A stretch of DNA of 64,000 nucleotides, from the NCBI RefSeq assembly GCF_020171805.1, contig NZ_JAIVAF010000001.1, positions 1,302,001 to 1,366,000 on the forward strand. The letters are read 5' to 3'. The stretch comes from Guptibacillus algicola. GTDB lineage: Bacteria > Bacillota > Bacilli > Bacillales > Guptibacillaceae. Below the pieces are notes generated by a model. The model was not told where the DNA came from. It was given only the letters and a program-made list of their open reading frames with translations, and made no database searches. Both the position numbers and the translations under genes were made by a program. Positions 8,549-17,129 of the stretch are shown here, in pieces (within the stretch, counting starts at the first letter, position 1; every line of letters begins with the position of its first letter).

Positions 8549-9973
8549 ATGGACACCACAGTAGACAGCAAGGTGAAACCACCAAAGGGAAAAGGAAAAC
8601 ACCCTCCTGGTTTATACTTGCTATTCATCACAGAAATGTGGGAGCGTTATAGCTACTACGGAATGCGTTCCATTCTAATTCTCTATTTGACGGCTGAATT
8701 GATCAGCGGCGGTCTAGGAATGGACAACGGAAAAGCACTTCAGCTTTATGGTATTTATGCTGGTCTCGTATACTTCACTCCACTCATCGGAGGATATTTA
8801 ACCGATAAACTCATGGGTCTACGGACCGCCATCACAATCGGTGGTATTACGATGGCTCTGGGTGATTTTACCTTATTTGCTATACAAGAGCAATGGGGTC
8901 TTTATTTAGGACTACTATTATTAATTCTAGGTAATGGATTCTTCAAACCGAATATCTCAACTCTTGTTGGTGAACTATACACCAAAAACGATCCACGTAA
9001 AGACTCAGCTTTTACAATTTTCTATATGGGAATCAACCTTGGGGCACTTATTTCCCCACTAGTTGCAGGATTCCTTTATGCCGACCTATTCCACTCCACT
9101 TCGGGCGGAATCGAAACATTCGGCTTTAAATATGCTTTCCTTGCTTCATCGATCGGTATGATTATTGGACAGCTTACATTTAACCTTCTTGCAAAGAAAT
9201 ACCTCGGTGATGTTGGTACACAGCCTTCTTCTCAGAGAGTTTCGCCAACAGTGAAAGGAAAAGCTAAACCATTAACGAAAATCGAAAAACAACGTACGTC
9301 AGTTATTCTTATCCTTGCAGTATTCGTTGTTATTTTCTGGGCTGGTTTTGAACAGGCCGGCGCATCCTTTACACTTTATACACGTGATTTCATCGACAGA
9401 ACCGTATTTGGCTATGAAGTACCCGTATCCTGGTTCCAGTCATTGAATCCACTATTCGTTCTACTACTTGCACCTGTTATTTCTGCACTATGGATCAAGC
9501 TTTCTAAAACGAAGCGTGGAGACTTTGCCATCCCTACGAAAATGGCGTTCGGTCTCATTTTGCTCGGTCTAGGTTTCATGGTCATGGTTCCAGCAGTCAT
9601 TATGACAGGTAGTGATGACGGAAGCATCACTGTAAAAGCGAGTATGCTGTTCATGGTATTCACATACCTCTTACACACACTAGGTGAACTAGCACTATCA
9701 CCGATCGGTCTTTCACTTGTAAGTAAGATGTCACCAGTGAAAATCGCATCACTCTTGATGGGTGCATGGTTCTTGAGTAACTCAGTCGCAAACTATCTAG
9801 CAGGTCATATCGCATCACTCACAACTTCAGCAGGGTACCTCGAAATCTTCGTTTACCTTGGAGTTGCAGCACTTGGACTAGGAGTCGTACTACTGCTCAT
9901 GTCTAAGAAACTTCAAAAGCTGATGCATGTTGATGAAGATGTTCATGGGAATAAGATTCAGCAAGCTAGTTAG
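8549..9973 (+). CDS. dtpT: POT-family proton-dependent di/tripeptide transporter
   Basis: A 474-residue transporter with about 14 membrane helices. The POT signature EMWERYSYYGMR (ExxERFxYYG-type proton-coupling motif) lies at about residues 30-41, and the PTR2 motif GNGFFKPNISTLVG near residues 128-142. It imports di- and tripeptides with H+. AGGAGG-like GGAGG lies 8-9 nt upstream of the ATG. It is monocistronic, with a terminator just downstream. The 310-nt upstream spacer is AT-rich, and I could not choose a promoter with confidence. Confidence 0.9.
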   Translation: MDTTVDSKVKPPKGKGKHPPGLYLLFITEMWERYSYYGMRSILILYLTAELISGGLGMDNGKALQLYGIYAGLVYFTPLIGGYLTDKLMGLRTAITIGGITMALGDFTLFAIQEQWGLYLGLLLLILGNGFFKPNISTLVGELYTKNDPRKDSAFTIFYMGINLGALISPLVAGFLYADLFHSTSGGIETFGFKYAFLASSIGMIIGQLTFNLLAKKYLGDVGTQPSSQRVSPTVKGKAKPLTKIEKQRTSVILILAVFVVIFWAGFEQAGASFTLYTRDFIDRTVFGYEVPVSWFQSLNPLFVLLLAPVISALWIKLSKTKRGDFAIPTKMAFGLILLGLGFMVMVPAVIMTGSDDGSITVKASMLFMVFTYLLHTLGELALSPIGLSLVSKMSPVKIASLLMGAWFLSNSVANYLAGHIASLTTSAGYLEIFVYLGVAALGLGVVLLLMSKKLQKLMHVDEDVHGNKIQQAS

Positions 9974-10010
9974 TAGCTTATAAATTGATTACTAGATACT
10001 TTTTCATTAC

Positions 10011-10049
10011 AAAACAGGCGATTCCCATTTTTGGGAACCGCCTGTTTTT
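10011..10049 (+). terminator. Terminator after the peptide transporter
   Basis: Stem AAACAGGCG...CGCCTGTTT with inner TCCCA/TGGGA pairing and a T run. It is usable in both directions, between convergent genes. Confidence 0.85.
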
Positions 10050-10062
10050 GATTTAACTTCGG

Positions 10063-10106
10063 TTCGACACCCTTCGAGCAAAACCGGGCGGTGCCTGTCA
10101 CCGCCC
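10063..10106 (+). repeat. Dispersed REP-like repeat, copy 3, forming a gene 3' end
   Basis: TTCGACA at 10063, then CCGGGCGGTGCCTGTCACCGCCC. The right part GGGCGGTG...CACCGCCC is itself an inverted repeat. The minus-strand oxidoreductase ends inside it: its last codons GGG CGG TGA come from the repeat. Confidence 0.75.
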
Positions 10107-11216
10107 AAAGGCTTTCTCTGGATCATATTCCTCTAAGTCTAGCTCTGTCTCTTCACCTGCAATCATTCTAGCAAGTTCCGCCCCTAGAAATGGACCGCTC
10201 GTTAACCCAGAAGCTCCTAATCCATTTGCAACATAAAGCCCTTTTACGTTAGGTACAGCACCAGCCACCGGAAGGTTTCCGGGCGTAAGTGGGCGAAAAC
10301 CTACTTTCGTTTCTACATACGTGCTCACTTCTAGTCCTGGCGCAACTTTCAAAGCACGCTCAATGATATGATGAACGCCACCCATCGTAACGCGGTAATC
10401 AAAGCCCGCATCATCTTCCTGTGTAGCACCGACTACAATCTTTCCGCCCTCAAACGGTAAGAAATATTGAACGAATGGTGGCATCACGATTGGCCAGTCT
10501 TTCGTCTCTGTATCCGGTAACTGCAAGTGAACGATCTGAGCTTTCTGGGGTGAAACGTGAAACGTCATACCAAGTGGCTCGATCAACTCCTTCGCCCAAG
10601 CTCCTCCTGTCACAATGACTTCATCAGCGAGCAACTCTTCATGATTAACGAATGCCCCTTTGATCGTTGATCCTTCCCATTTTAGAGAAGCGTCTCCATG
10701 TAAAACGGTCGCGCCATTTTTTTCTGCAGCACGAATAAGCGCATCACGTAGTGCTCCTCCATCGATCCTTGCTGCCCCACCGACGTACACCGCTCCAAAC
10801 CGATCTGATAACGGTGGAAACATTGCCTTCGTTTCCTCTTTCGATAGCTTTGAGACTTCACCCATTTCAGGCGTGTCTTCCCGCCGCTCAAGCGCCATAT
10901 TTAATTTCTTCTCGAGCTTCGTTTCCCCAGAATAGATGTTGATCGCACCGACCCGTTTATACCCAGTGTTTCTTTCACCATCTTTTTCTAGGTCTCCTAT
11001 TAAGGAAGGATAATACCTCGCTCCCGCTTCCACGAGTCTATAAAAAGGTCCGTTCTTTCTATTTGTAAGCCAGGGGCAAACGATTCCTGCCGCAGCTTCT
11101 GTTGCTTGTCCGCGATCTTTTCGATCGACTACTGTGACCGCTACACCCTTTTTAGAGAGGTGATAAGCAGTCGAAGCTCCTACTATGCCTGCCCCGATGA
11201 CGATGACTGATTTCAT
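10098..11216 (-). CDS. DadA/ThiO-like FAD-dependent amino acid oxidase
   Basis: About 372 residues. The N-terminal Rossmann motif VIVIGAGIVGASTAYHLS binds FAD; EAAAGIVCPW and the C-terminal VGFRPLTPGNLPVAG...GLYVANGLGASGLTSGP are typical of the DAO family (D-amino acid dehydrogenase, glycine oxidase). It probably oxidises a D- or secondary amino acid in the cytosol or at the membrane face. ATG 11216 is preferred, because AAAGG is well spaced for it and too close for the in-frame ATG at 11225. The stop codon is supplied by a dispersed repeat, so the last residues may differ from orthologues. Confidence 0.8.
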   Translation of the reverse strand: MKSVIVIGAGIVGASTAYHLSKKGVAVTVVDRKDRGQATEAAAGIVCPWLTNRKNGPFYRLVEAGARYYPSLIGDLEKDGERNTGYKRVGAINIYSGETKLEKKLNMALERREDTPEMGEVSKLSKEETKAMFPPLSDRFGAVYVGGAARIDGGALRDALIRAAEKNGATVLHGDASLKWEGSTIKGAFVNHEELLADEVIVTGGAWAKELIEPLGMTFHVSPQKAQIVHLQLPDTETKDWPIVMPPFVQYFLPFEGGKIVVGATQEDDAGFDYRVTMGGVHHIIERALKVAPGLEVSTYVETKVGFRPLTPGNLPVAGAVPNVKGLYVANGLGASGLTSGPFLGAELARMIAGEETELDLEEYDPEKAFGR

Positions 11217-11301
11217 TACATACACCTTTTCTTCTTCTGTCTGTGTAGCTATTTTACAGGATAACCTTTATCCACTCAATTCAGGCTACCTTCATTAAAA
11301 T

Positions 11302-11322
11302 GTTCAATCAAATGTTTGTTTA
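11302..11322. promoter_or_regulatory. Near-palindromic operator-like site shared with the panF region
   Basis: TCAATCAAATGTTTGTTTA here and, in reverse orientation, almost the same sequence at 7455-7475 with one internal change. It lies between the divergent oxidase and phosphoesterase genes. The symmetry (ATCAAAYGTTTGAT-like) resembles binding sites of TetR-type repressors, but no such regulator is in the window. Confidence 0.35.
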
Positions 11323-11372
11323 ACACAAATGTAGAAGGATTTACATTTAAACAGTCGTTTTGTAATGGGTTG

Positions 11373-11404
11373 TTAACACAGTATTTACACATGTCAGTTA
11401 CAAT
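11373..11404 (+). promoter_or_regulatory. Candidate PhoP box and -10 upstream of secreted phosphoesterase
   Basis: TTAACA at 11373 and TTTACA at 11384 are spaced 11 nt start to start, the helical periodicity of PhoP half-sites. TACAAT at 11399-11404 follows as a possible -10, with no good -35. Pho-regulated promoters typically show this arrangement. Inferred from pattern and from the product being a phosphoesterase. Confidence 0.4.
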
Positions 11405-11438
11405 GGGGCTGACTTCATAAAAGGAGGCAATATCTTAG

Positions 11439-13208
11439 ATGCATAAACTAAAAGCGATTTTCGCAGTCATCATGATGGTCGTATTGATTGCACCATTTTC
11501 GGTTTTGTCAGCCGAAAATTCAATAGATACAGTAGGAAAGCGTGACGGAGGAATTGGCAAGACGACGAATTTTACCGATTTTGCACCAAACACATCGCTG
11601 GATAAAAAGATCAACGATATCATCTATCCCCTTTTCGCAACACCAGCAATAAAGAAGAAGGGGCAGACCTTGACGATGCAGATCGATACACATGGGAAAG
11701 AAGCAGCTAGCTGGGATATACTACTCAAACCAAACAGTAATTCAGCGGTAACAGAGACTCACAGCTTACCCGTTAAAGATATTGATATAGGGAAGTCACA
11801 CTGGAAGGATAGCGAGAAGATCTATGATGTTACCGTAACGATTCCAGAGGACATCCCAGAAGAACTTTATGATTTACAAGTTGAATATACAGCGAATGGT
11901 CAGCGTCATTCAGATGAGCAGCCTCATTCAGTCAATGTTGTCGATGAATATGAGAAAGACTTTGAGTTCTTGCATCTTACAGATACACATATAGGTTCAC
12001 CTCGTAACCTAGGTAACCAGGATGATCCTTCTACTGTAGACCCAGGCCGGACGAAAGAAGCTGGCATGTGGAATCCTAATGAAGATGATCGTTGGCTCTA
12101 CCTTCAAAAAGCGATTAAAGAAGTGAATCTGAAAAATCCAGATTTTGTAGTGGTAACGGGAGATTTGATGTATGGGCAAATGAACCCTCAAGAGTATATT
12201 TATGAATATGAAGAAACGTACCGGATGCTACAACAGCTAGAAGTGCCAGTGTACCTTGTACCAGGTAATCACGATTACTATGCTCAAGATGCCACTCTAG
12301 CAGACGGAGCAAAATACTGGGAAAATTATTTCGGACCACAATACTTCTCATTTGATTACGGCCCATATGCTCACTTCATCGGATACAATTCCTTTGACTG
12401 GCACAAATTCGACCGCCAGGGACACGGAACGGTGTCTGTACCAACTTGGGGCGGACAGATTCGTGAGGAACAGCTCGATTGGGTGAAGCAAGATCTTGAG
12501 AAAAATGCACAAACAGCACAACCAAATCAAATTAGAGGTCTTTTCTCTCACCATAACCCATTATGGAGAGACCGTGACATCTGGCCAAAAGAAGATCCTG
12601 ATGTTCAAAAGTACTGGGAGCAATATGATGCGAAGCACAATCCACAGTCTATAGAGACACTCGCACTAGGGGAAAAGCTAGGAATCGAATATGACCAGCA
12701 GTGGCACGGCGAAAATGCTCATGAGCTGATCGATGTGATGAAGCAACACAACGTTGATATTAGCTTACATGGTCATACGCATATCGATGACGTTACGAAA
12801 GAGGATGGCATCCTTTATACAACAACGACTTCGCTTGAGCTTAGCGGCAAACCATACGTTGGCTTCCGTCCACTTGAGGTAAAAGACGGCAACGTTGTGA
12901 ATTACAACTACCAAGACCCTCATCACTCTATACCTGTTTACGAGAATGGTGATACGGAGCGCGGTGTAATGTCACTCGAATCTAGCTATAAAAATAGCAA
13001 TGATGGACATTCATCTAACCTAACAGCGACGATTACAAATCGTCTCGATAAAGCAATGACTGTAACGGTTCCTTTCTATTTAGTAAAAGGAGACTACAAC
13101 GTTTCTGAAGGAACGGTCACACAAAATACTGCTTCAGGAGACAAACAGCACATTGAAGTAGAAATTACGGTGCCTGCGAAGAGTTCGAAGGAGATTGTCG
13201 TGGAATAA
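11439..13208 (+). CDS. Secreted calcineurin-like metallophosphoesterase
   Basis: A 589-residue protein with an N-terminal signal peptide (hydrophobic residues ~7-22, cleavage probably after VLSA). The metallophosphoesterase motifs appear in order: LHLTDTHIG (~residues 178-186), TGDLMYG, PGNHDYY, SHHNPLW and HGHTHIDD. These supply the dinuclear metal site. The C-terminal ~110 residues are a beta-rich domain that may bind substrate or wall. It probably hydrolyses phosphoesters outside the cell. AAAGGAGG stands upstream of the start; a candidate PhoP box precedes it, and a terminator follows at 13227. Confidence 0.85.
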   Translation: MHKLKAIFAVIMMVVLIAPFSVLSAENSIDTVGKRDGGIGKTTNFTDFAPNTSLDKKINDIIYPLFATPAIKKKGQTLTMQIDTHGKEAASWDILLKPNSNSAVTETHSLPVKDIDIGKSHWKDSEKIYDVTVTIPEDIPEELYDLQVEYTANGQRHSDEQPHSVNVVDEYEKDFEFLHLTDTHIGSPRNLGNQDDPSTVDPGRTKEAGMWNPNEDDRWLYLQKAIKEVNLKNPDFVVVTGDLMYGQMNPQEYIYEYEETYRMLQQLEVPVYLVPGNHDYYAQDATLADGAKYWENYFGPQYFSFDYGPYAHFIGYNSFDWHKFDRQGHGTVSVPTWGGQIREEQLDWVKQDLEKNAQTAQPNQIRGLFSHHNPLWRDRDIWPKEDPDVQKYWEQYDAKHNPQSIETLALGEKLGIEYDQQWHGENAHELIDVMKQHNVDISLHGHTHIDDVTKEDGILYTTTTSLELSGKPYVGFRPLEVKDGNVVNYNYQDPHHSIPVYENGDTERGVMSLESSYKNSNDGHSSNLTATITNRLDKAMTVTVPFYLVKGDYNVSEGTVTQNTASGDKQHIEVEITVPAKSSKEIVVE

Positions 13209-13226
13209 CTACCATTTAAATAAATG

Positions 13227-13264
13227 AAAAGAGCTTAGATGGCATTCGCCACTAAGCTCTTTTT
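13227..13264 (+). terminator. Terminator after metallophosphoesterase
   Basis: Stem AAAAGAGCTTAG/CTAAGCTCTTTT with a loop of about 13 nt that pairs further (TGGC/GCCA), followed by T residues. It serves the convergent DoxX gene too. Confidence 0.8.
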
Positions 13265-13271
13265 GTTTGTG

Positions 13272-13676
13272 CTATGATGATTTGCTTTTAGAGCGGTTTT
13301 TGGTATCTGCCGCCCATAGAACCCACCAGATTAATAAAGGTTGGAATAATAGCCTGATCCATAGAAGTGTCTGATTTGCTTCTTCCTGACCTGGAGCCGG
13401 TATGCCAGCTATTGCTGCATAAATATTTGCTGGGAATATCGCGATGAGGTATACCGCTGTCCAAAATCGAGCTTGTTTTCGAGTAGAAGGTACTAGAAGT
13501 AGAATCGCAAGAAGGATTTCAAGTATGCCCGTTGCGTATATAATACCTAAACGAAACGGCACCCACTCGGGCAACATAGTTGCGAACCCTTCCCCTTGAG
13601 TAAAGTGAGCAACGCCGGCGAATATGAAAAAGAGCGCAAATAATACTAGTGCAGCAATCCGTAGAATAGTTTTCAT
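13272..13676 (-). CDS. DoxX-family membrane protein
   Basis: 134 residues, four membrane helices; the first helix carries ALFFIFAGVAHFTQGEGFATMLPEWVP, typical of DoxX/DUF417-like small quinone-related membrane proteins. The tail is basic and serine-rich (NRSKSKSS). The role is unknown in this family; some members assist sulfur or oxidative-stress metabolism. It is a single gene convergent to the phosphoesterase. Confidence 0.7.
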   Translation of the reverse strand: MKTILRIAALVLFALFFIFAGVAHFTQGEGFATMLPEWVPFRLGIIYATGILEILLAILLLVPSTRKQARFWTAVYLIAIFPANIYAAIAGIPAPGQEEANQTLLWIRLLFQPLLIWWVLWAADTKNRSKSKSS

Positions 13677-13759
13677 GTCGATCTCCTTTTTAGATGATAT
13701 ACCTATTGTAACGTTCAGAAATACAGTTATCAGCTAACGAGACTTATCACTAAGCCCAA

Positions 13760-13790
13760 AGATGCTCAGAGTGCGAACCTCTGAGCATCT
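13760..13790 (-). terminator. Hairpin after the unknown gene at 13847-14272
   Basis: Perfect 12-bp stem AGATGCTCAGAG/CTCTGAGCATCT with a 7-nt loop; only a short T stretch follows on the minus strand. It is likely a terminator or mRNA-stabilising hairpin. Confidence 0.55.
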
Positions 13791-13846
13791 GTTAGATTAC
13801 TTAGTTTTTATCGTAACGCCCTCTCCGGCTCAGGTTTAAGCTACTA

Positions 13847-14272
13847 TCAACTCTTGATTCCAATAGTTAAGTCTTTCCTCGAAATTCTTCTCAAATAGGA
13901 ATTGTAGTGCAGGGTTAAGAAATATAAAAACTCGTCTGATGTGAAATTAACCATGTCGCTCTTAAAAACAGTTAAATATACAGCGTTGTCATTTTGAAGA
14001 CGAATTCTAGAATTTCTTCCATCTAATTTTCCGTATACAACTCCGGCATTTCTGATGGTTTCTTCACTTATATCTCCCTGTAAATGATCCATCGCTATGC
14101 TTATTGATTCTTTATTCCAATCTATTTGCATCCACCTTTTATTTCTAGGTTTGTTGGGGACATATAGGCTAACTCTATTGGGTCTTTTAACATTAGGAGG
14201 TTTTGCTCTAACGTCAATAAAATGATTAGTTACAAAATTTAAGAACTTGATTGCTAAAACTTCAGACTCCAA
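13847..14272 (-). CDS. Hypothetical protein with TTG start
   Basis: 141 residues, basic in the first third (RAKPPNVKRPNR, KPRNKRWMQIDW) and mixed alpha/beta by appearance, with no signal peptide or membrane helix. I recognise no family. The start is TTG at 14272, supported by GGGGGG 6-7 nt upstream. It looks more AT-rich than its flanking genes and stands alone between a DoxX gene and an S9 peptidase, which would fit an acquired gene. The layout (short alpha/beta domain, WMQIDWNKES) might suit a DUF-type DNA- or nucleotide-binding protein, but that is a guess. Confidence 0.6.
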   Translation of the reverse strand: MESEVLAIKFLNFVTNHFIDVRAKPPNVKRPNRVSLYVPNKPRNKRWMQIDWNKESISIAMDHLQGDISEETIRNAGVVYGKLDGRNSRIRLQNDNAVYLTVFKSDMVNFTSDEFLYFLTLHYNSYLRRISRKDLTIGIKS

Positions 14273-14313
14273 GATTATCCCCCCACTTTTAACACCTTGC
14301 TTTTTTTATTGAA

Positions 14314-16095
14314 TCACAAACACTGATCAAAGAAGGCTAAAACTTTTCGATAGACGGTCATCTCATTCTCTTTTTTCGAGAACCCATGTCCTTCGTCGTC
14401 CAAAACAAGATAGTCTACCTTTCTACCCTTTTGTTTCAATGCGTCAACAATTTGATCAGATTCCTCTTTCACAACTCTTGGATCCATCGCCCCCTGTATC
14501 ACAAGCATTGGTTTTGTCATAGATGAAAGATACGTATCTGGGGATGCTTCCGTTAGTTCATCCTTATCTTTGATCGGATCACCGACTAGCTTCTTTGTTG
14601 CTGGTTTCCAGTGCTCAGGAACTGTATCTAGGAAACTAAATAAGTTACTTGGTCCAAAAATATCGACAACGGCTTTGAAGTAATCTGGATGTCTACCGTG
14701 TAAGAGGAGTGCCATATAGCCACCATAGCTACCGCCCATCAATAGGATCTTATCTCGATCAGCATGTCCTTCATTTATTAGCCACTCCATTCCATGAACA
14801 TTATCGAGACGTGGACCATTTCCCCAATCACCTTCTACCATTCTTTTAAAAGCAAGACCGTATCCAGTTGAGCCACGGAAATTCGGCGCGAAAATACTAT
14901 ATCCTCTGTGGAGAAGGAATTGAAACAACGAGCGGAAGGAAGCTCGTTCTGCAACTTGAGGCCCTCCGTGTGGCCAAACGATCACATGGCCATTGTTGTT
15001 TTCTTCTTTTGCTTTGAAAAACTGCGCCTCGATCTCAAGACCATCAAACGATGAGTACGTTACGACGTATGGCTCAACCATATCCTCCTCAGCTACACCA
15101 GGCACATTGTAGTTTGTAAGTCTCGCCCATCCTTGATCAGATCTCTTATAAATATTAGATGGAACTCTAGGCGAACTTCCTTTCAGGTAGACGCCTCCTT
15201 TTTCACCGACGATCACCTTTTCAATAACGTTTACGGGTGTTTCGATTTTCTCGAGTTCGCCAGATTGGATTCTGTACCGATAGAAATAATCTTGAACCCC
15301 TTTTTCACTAGTGAGATAAAGAGATTCACTACTACGATCAAATACGATTTCAGTAAAGCTTTCTTTCTCAAGCTGAAGCACTTTTTCGAAGCTTCTCGCC
15401 TCTATATCGAACTTTGCAAGGTATGTAAAATCTTCTCCATAGTTTGTAACCAAATACACGTCTGTTTCCGAAGTGTAGACTGCGCCATCAAATGTGTGCT
15501 CAATTTCTTTGTCTGGTGTCAATAAGATATGTTCCTCAGCCATCTTCACATAAGGTAATGAGTATGTATTTCTATGAAACTCACCATATAAGAAGCTCTT
15601 CTCCTCAGGGCTTTTATCGAATAAGAAAACCATTGCGTCCTTACCTTCTAGAACAGATTCTTCCTTTCCCGTTTCCAGATGATAGGAGTAGGCGTTCAGG
15701 AATGTTTCATTTTCTTTATTCGACGTATAATAAAGGCACTTCCCATCGTCTGATAAGAACGGCATATCATGACGATATCCTTCTGCTTCTCTAAGAGGCT
15801 TTACCTTCCCGCCTGAAGTTGGCAGCGCATAAATTTGACCATTCTCATCACCATCTTTATCCATGACCGCAACGATAAACGATCCGTTTTTATCATAAAA
15901 GACTTCCTGACAACTCTGGTTCTCAAACGATAACGGATATGGAAATGTGTGCGGTAGATCCATCGCCCATAAATTGTATGTTCCGTTTAGATTTGTACTG
16001 AATACCATTTGTTTTTCATCTGGACTAACTGCAAATGTTTGAATACCTAGCGTTTGAAAAAATTGTTCCACGTCTGGTTTCTCAAATTCGATCAT
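14314..16095 (-). CDS. S9-family serine peptidase (prolyl oligopeptidase / acylaminoacyl peptidase-like)
   Basis: 593 residues: an N-terminal beta-propeller region (~1-340) and a C-terminal alpha/beta hydrolase. The nucleophile motif GGSYGGYM is clear, preceded by WPHGGPQ and FRGSTGYG (oxyanion region), with the acid in QGAMDPRV and the His in DDEGHGF. It lacks a signal peptide, so it probably degrades peptides in the cytosol. A start with strong SD (GGGGGGG) lies at 16095. Single gene. Confidence 0.9.
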   Translation of the reverse strand: MIEFEKPDVEQFFQTLGIQTFAVSPDEKQMVFSTNLNGTYNLWAMDLPHTFPYPLSFENQSCQEVFYDKNGSFIVAVMDKDGDENGQIYALPTSGGKVKPLREAEGYRHDMPFLSDDGKCLYYTSNKENETFLNAYSYHLETGKEESVLEGKDAMVFLFDKSPEEKSFLYGEFHRNTYSLPYVKMAEEHILLTPDKEIEHTFDGAVYTSETDVYLVTNYGEDFTYLAKFDIEARSFEKVLQLEKESFTEIVFDRSSESLYLTSEKGVQDYFYRYRIQSGELEKIETPVNVIEKVIVGEKGGVYLKGSSPRVPSNIYKRSDQGWARLTNYNVPGVAEEDMVEPYVVTYSSFDGLEIEAQFFKAKEENNNGHVIVWPHGGPQVAERASFRSLFQFLLHRGYSIFAPNFRGSTGYGLAFKRMVEGDWGNGPRLDNVHGMEWLINEGHADRDKILLMGGSYGGYMALLLHGRHPDYFKAVVDIFGPSNLFSFLDTVPEHWKPATKKLVGDPIKDKDELTEASPDTYLSSMTKPMLVIQGAMDPRVVKEESDQIVDALKQKGRKVDYLVLDDEGHGFSKKENEMTVYRKVLAFFDQCL

Positions 16096-16209
16096 ACTGT
16101 TTCCCCCCCAATAATGTGTGCAACCTGTATTCTGTATAACGTATTCGCAATTTAACGATAAACTCCTGTTTACTTTACATAATTAACCAATAAATAATGG
16201 CATAAAAAT

Positions 16210-16231
16210 AAACTTCCGATAGCGGAAGTTT
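16210..16231 (-). terminator. Terminator abutting the cysQ stop
   Basis: AAACTTCCG/CGGAAGTTT stem with 4-nt loop, followed on the minus strand by ATTTTTAT; it begins at the stop codon itself. Confidence 0.75.
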
Positions 16232-17060
16232 ATCCTGCTCCTTGCCCCTTTCTCCATACAATGAACCACGGATTCAACAAATCCTCCTTGTTATACTCGA
16301 GGTGCCTGTCACTTGTCGAATGAATGACGTTGCCACCAGAGCCTAATACGATTGCATGCCCTGCTGCAGTATCCCATTCCATTGTAGGAGCGAAACGTGG
16401 GTACACATCTGCCGTCCCTTCAGCAACAAGACATAATTTAAGCGAACTCCCAGCTGACGTCACATTCACTTTTCTATACGACTTTTTAAGAGTTTCTAAG
16501 AACTTCTTTGTCTCAGGAGTCGGATGCGACCGACTGGCTACTGCGGTGATGGTATCATCCTTACTATTGTGCAGTGGAAGTCGGTGACCACTTTCAGTAA
16601 GAGACTTGAATGTAGGATGCTTGCCCTCTGAAACTTTCTCAATTTTGTAAGAGCCTACTTCTTCACTTCCGATATACAAGGTGTCACTGACAGGCACATA
16701 AACAACCCCGAAAACAGGGTTTTTATGATGAATCAGAGCAATATTCACAGTGAATTCACCGTTTCGTTTAATGAACTCCTTCGTTCCATCGAGAGGGTCG
16801 ACAAGCCAGAACGTTTCCCATTTCTTCCGATCTTCAAACCTGAGATGCTGCCCTTCCTCGCTTAAGATCGGATAATCGACGGTAAGTGTAGTTAACCCTT
16901 TTACGATTGTTTCGTGTGACAGTTTGTCTGCTGTCGTCAAAGGAGACGCATCACTCTTCTTCTCAATCTGAAAATCATTACTACCATATATCTTCAGTAT
17001 TGCTTTTCCAGCAGTCACTGAGGTATGGATAACGTTAAGCAAATCTTTTTCACTTAACAC
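16230..17060 (-). CDS. cysQ: 3'(2'),5'-bisphosphate nucleotidase CysQ-like (inositol monophosphatase fold)
   Basis: About 276 residues. Metal and substrate motifs: LSEEG (Glu ligand), DPLDGTKEFI (DxxDGT core) and EWDTAAGHAIV (WDxAAG). CysQ hydrolyses pAp, the by-product of sulfate assimilation and acyl-carrier activation. I place the start at GTG 17060 because AAAGGAG is 8 nt upstream; the longer reading frame to 17102 has no SD. A dispersed repeat (16297-16320) lies inside the coding sequence near the C terminus and encodes roughly IHSTSDRHLE, just before the conserved LNPWF end. The repeat has been accommodated in frame. Confidence 0.85.
   Translation of the reverse strand: MLSEKDLLNVIHTSVTAGKAILKIYGSNDFQIEKKSDASPLTTADKLSHETIVKGLTTLTVDYPILSEEGQHLRFEDRKKWETFWLVDPLDGTKEFIKRNGEFTVNIALIHHKNPVFGVVYVPVSDTLYIGSEEVGSYKIEKVSEGKHPTFKSLTESGHRLPLHNSKDDTITAVASRSHPTPETKKFLETLKKSYRKVNVTSAGSSLKLCLVAEGTADVYPRFAPTMEWDTAAGHAIVLGSGGNVIHSTSDRHLEYNKEDLLNPWFIVWRKGQGAG
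16297..16320 (+). repeat. Dispersed REP-like repeat, copy 4, inside the cysQ coding sequence
   Basis: TCGAGGTGCCTGTCACTTG-TCGAA matches the core GGTGCCTGTCAC and the half-site of the family. It is in frame within cysQ and leaves the conserved C-terminal motif intact. Confidence 0.6.
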
Positions 17061-17129
17061 TGCACTCACTCCTTTCCAAAATAACGGTGAGGCACACCTC
17101 ATCTGTAATACTGTATGCTTAAACTGAAT

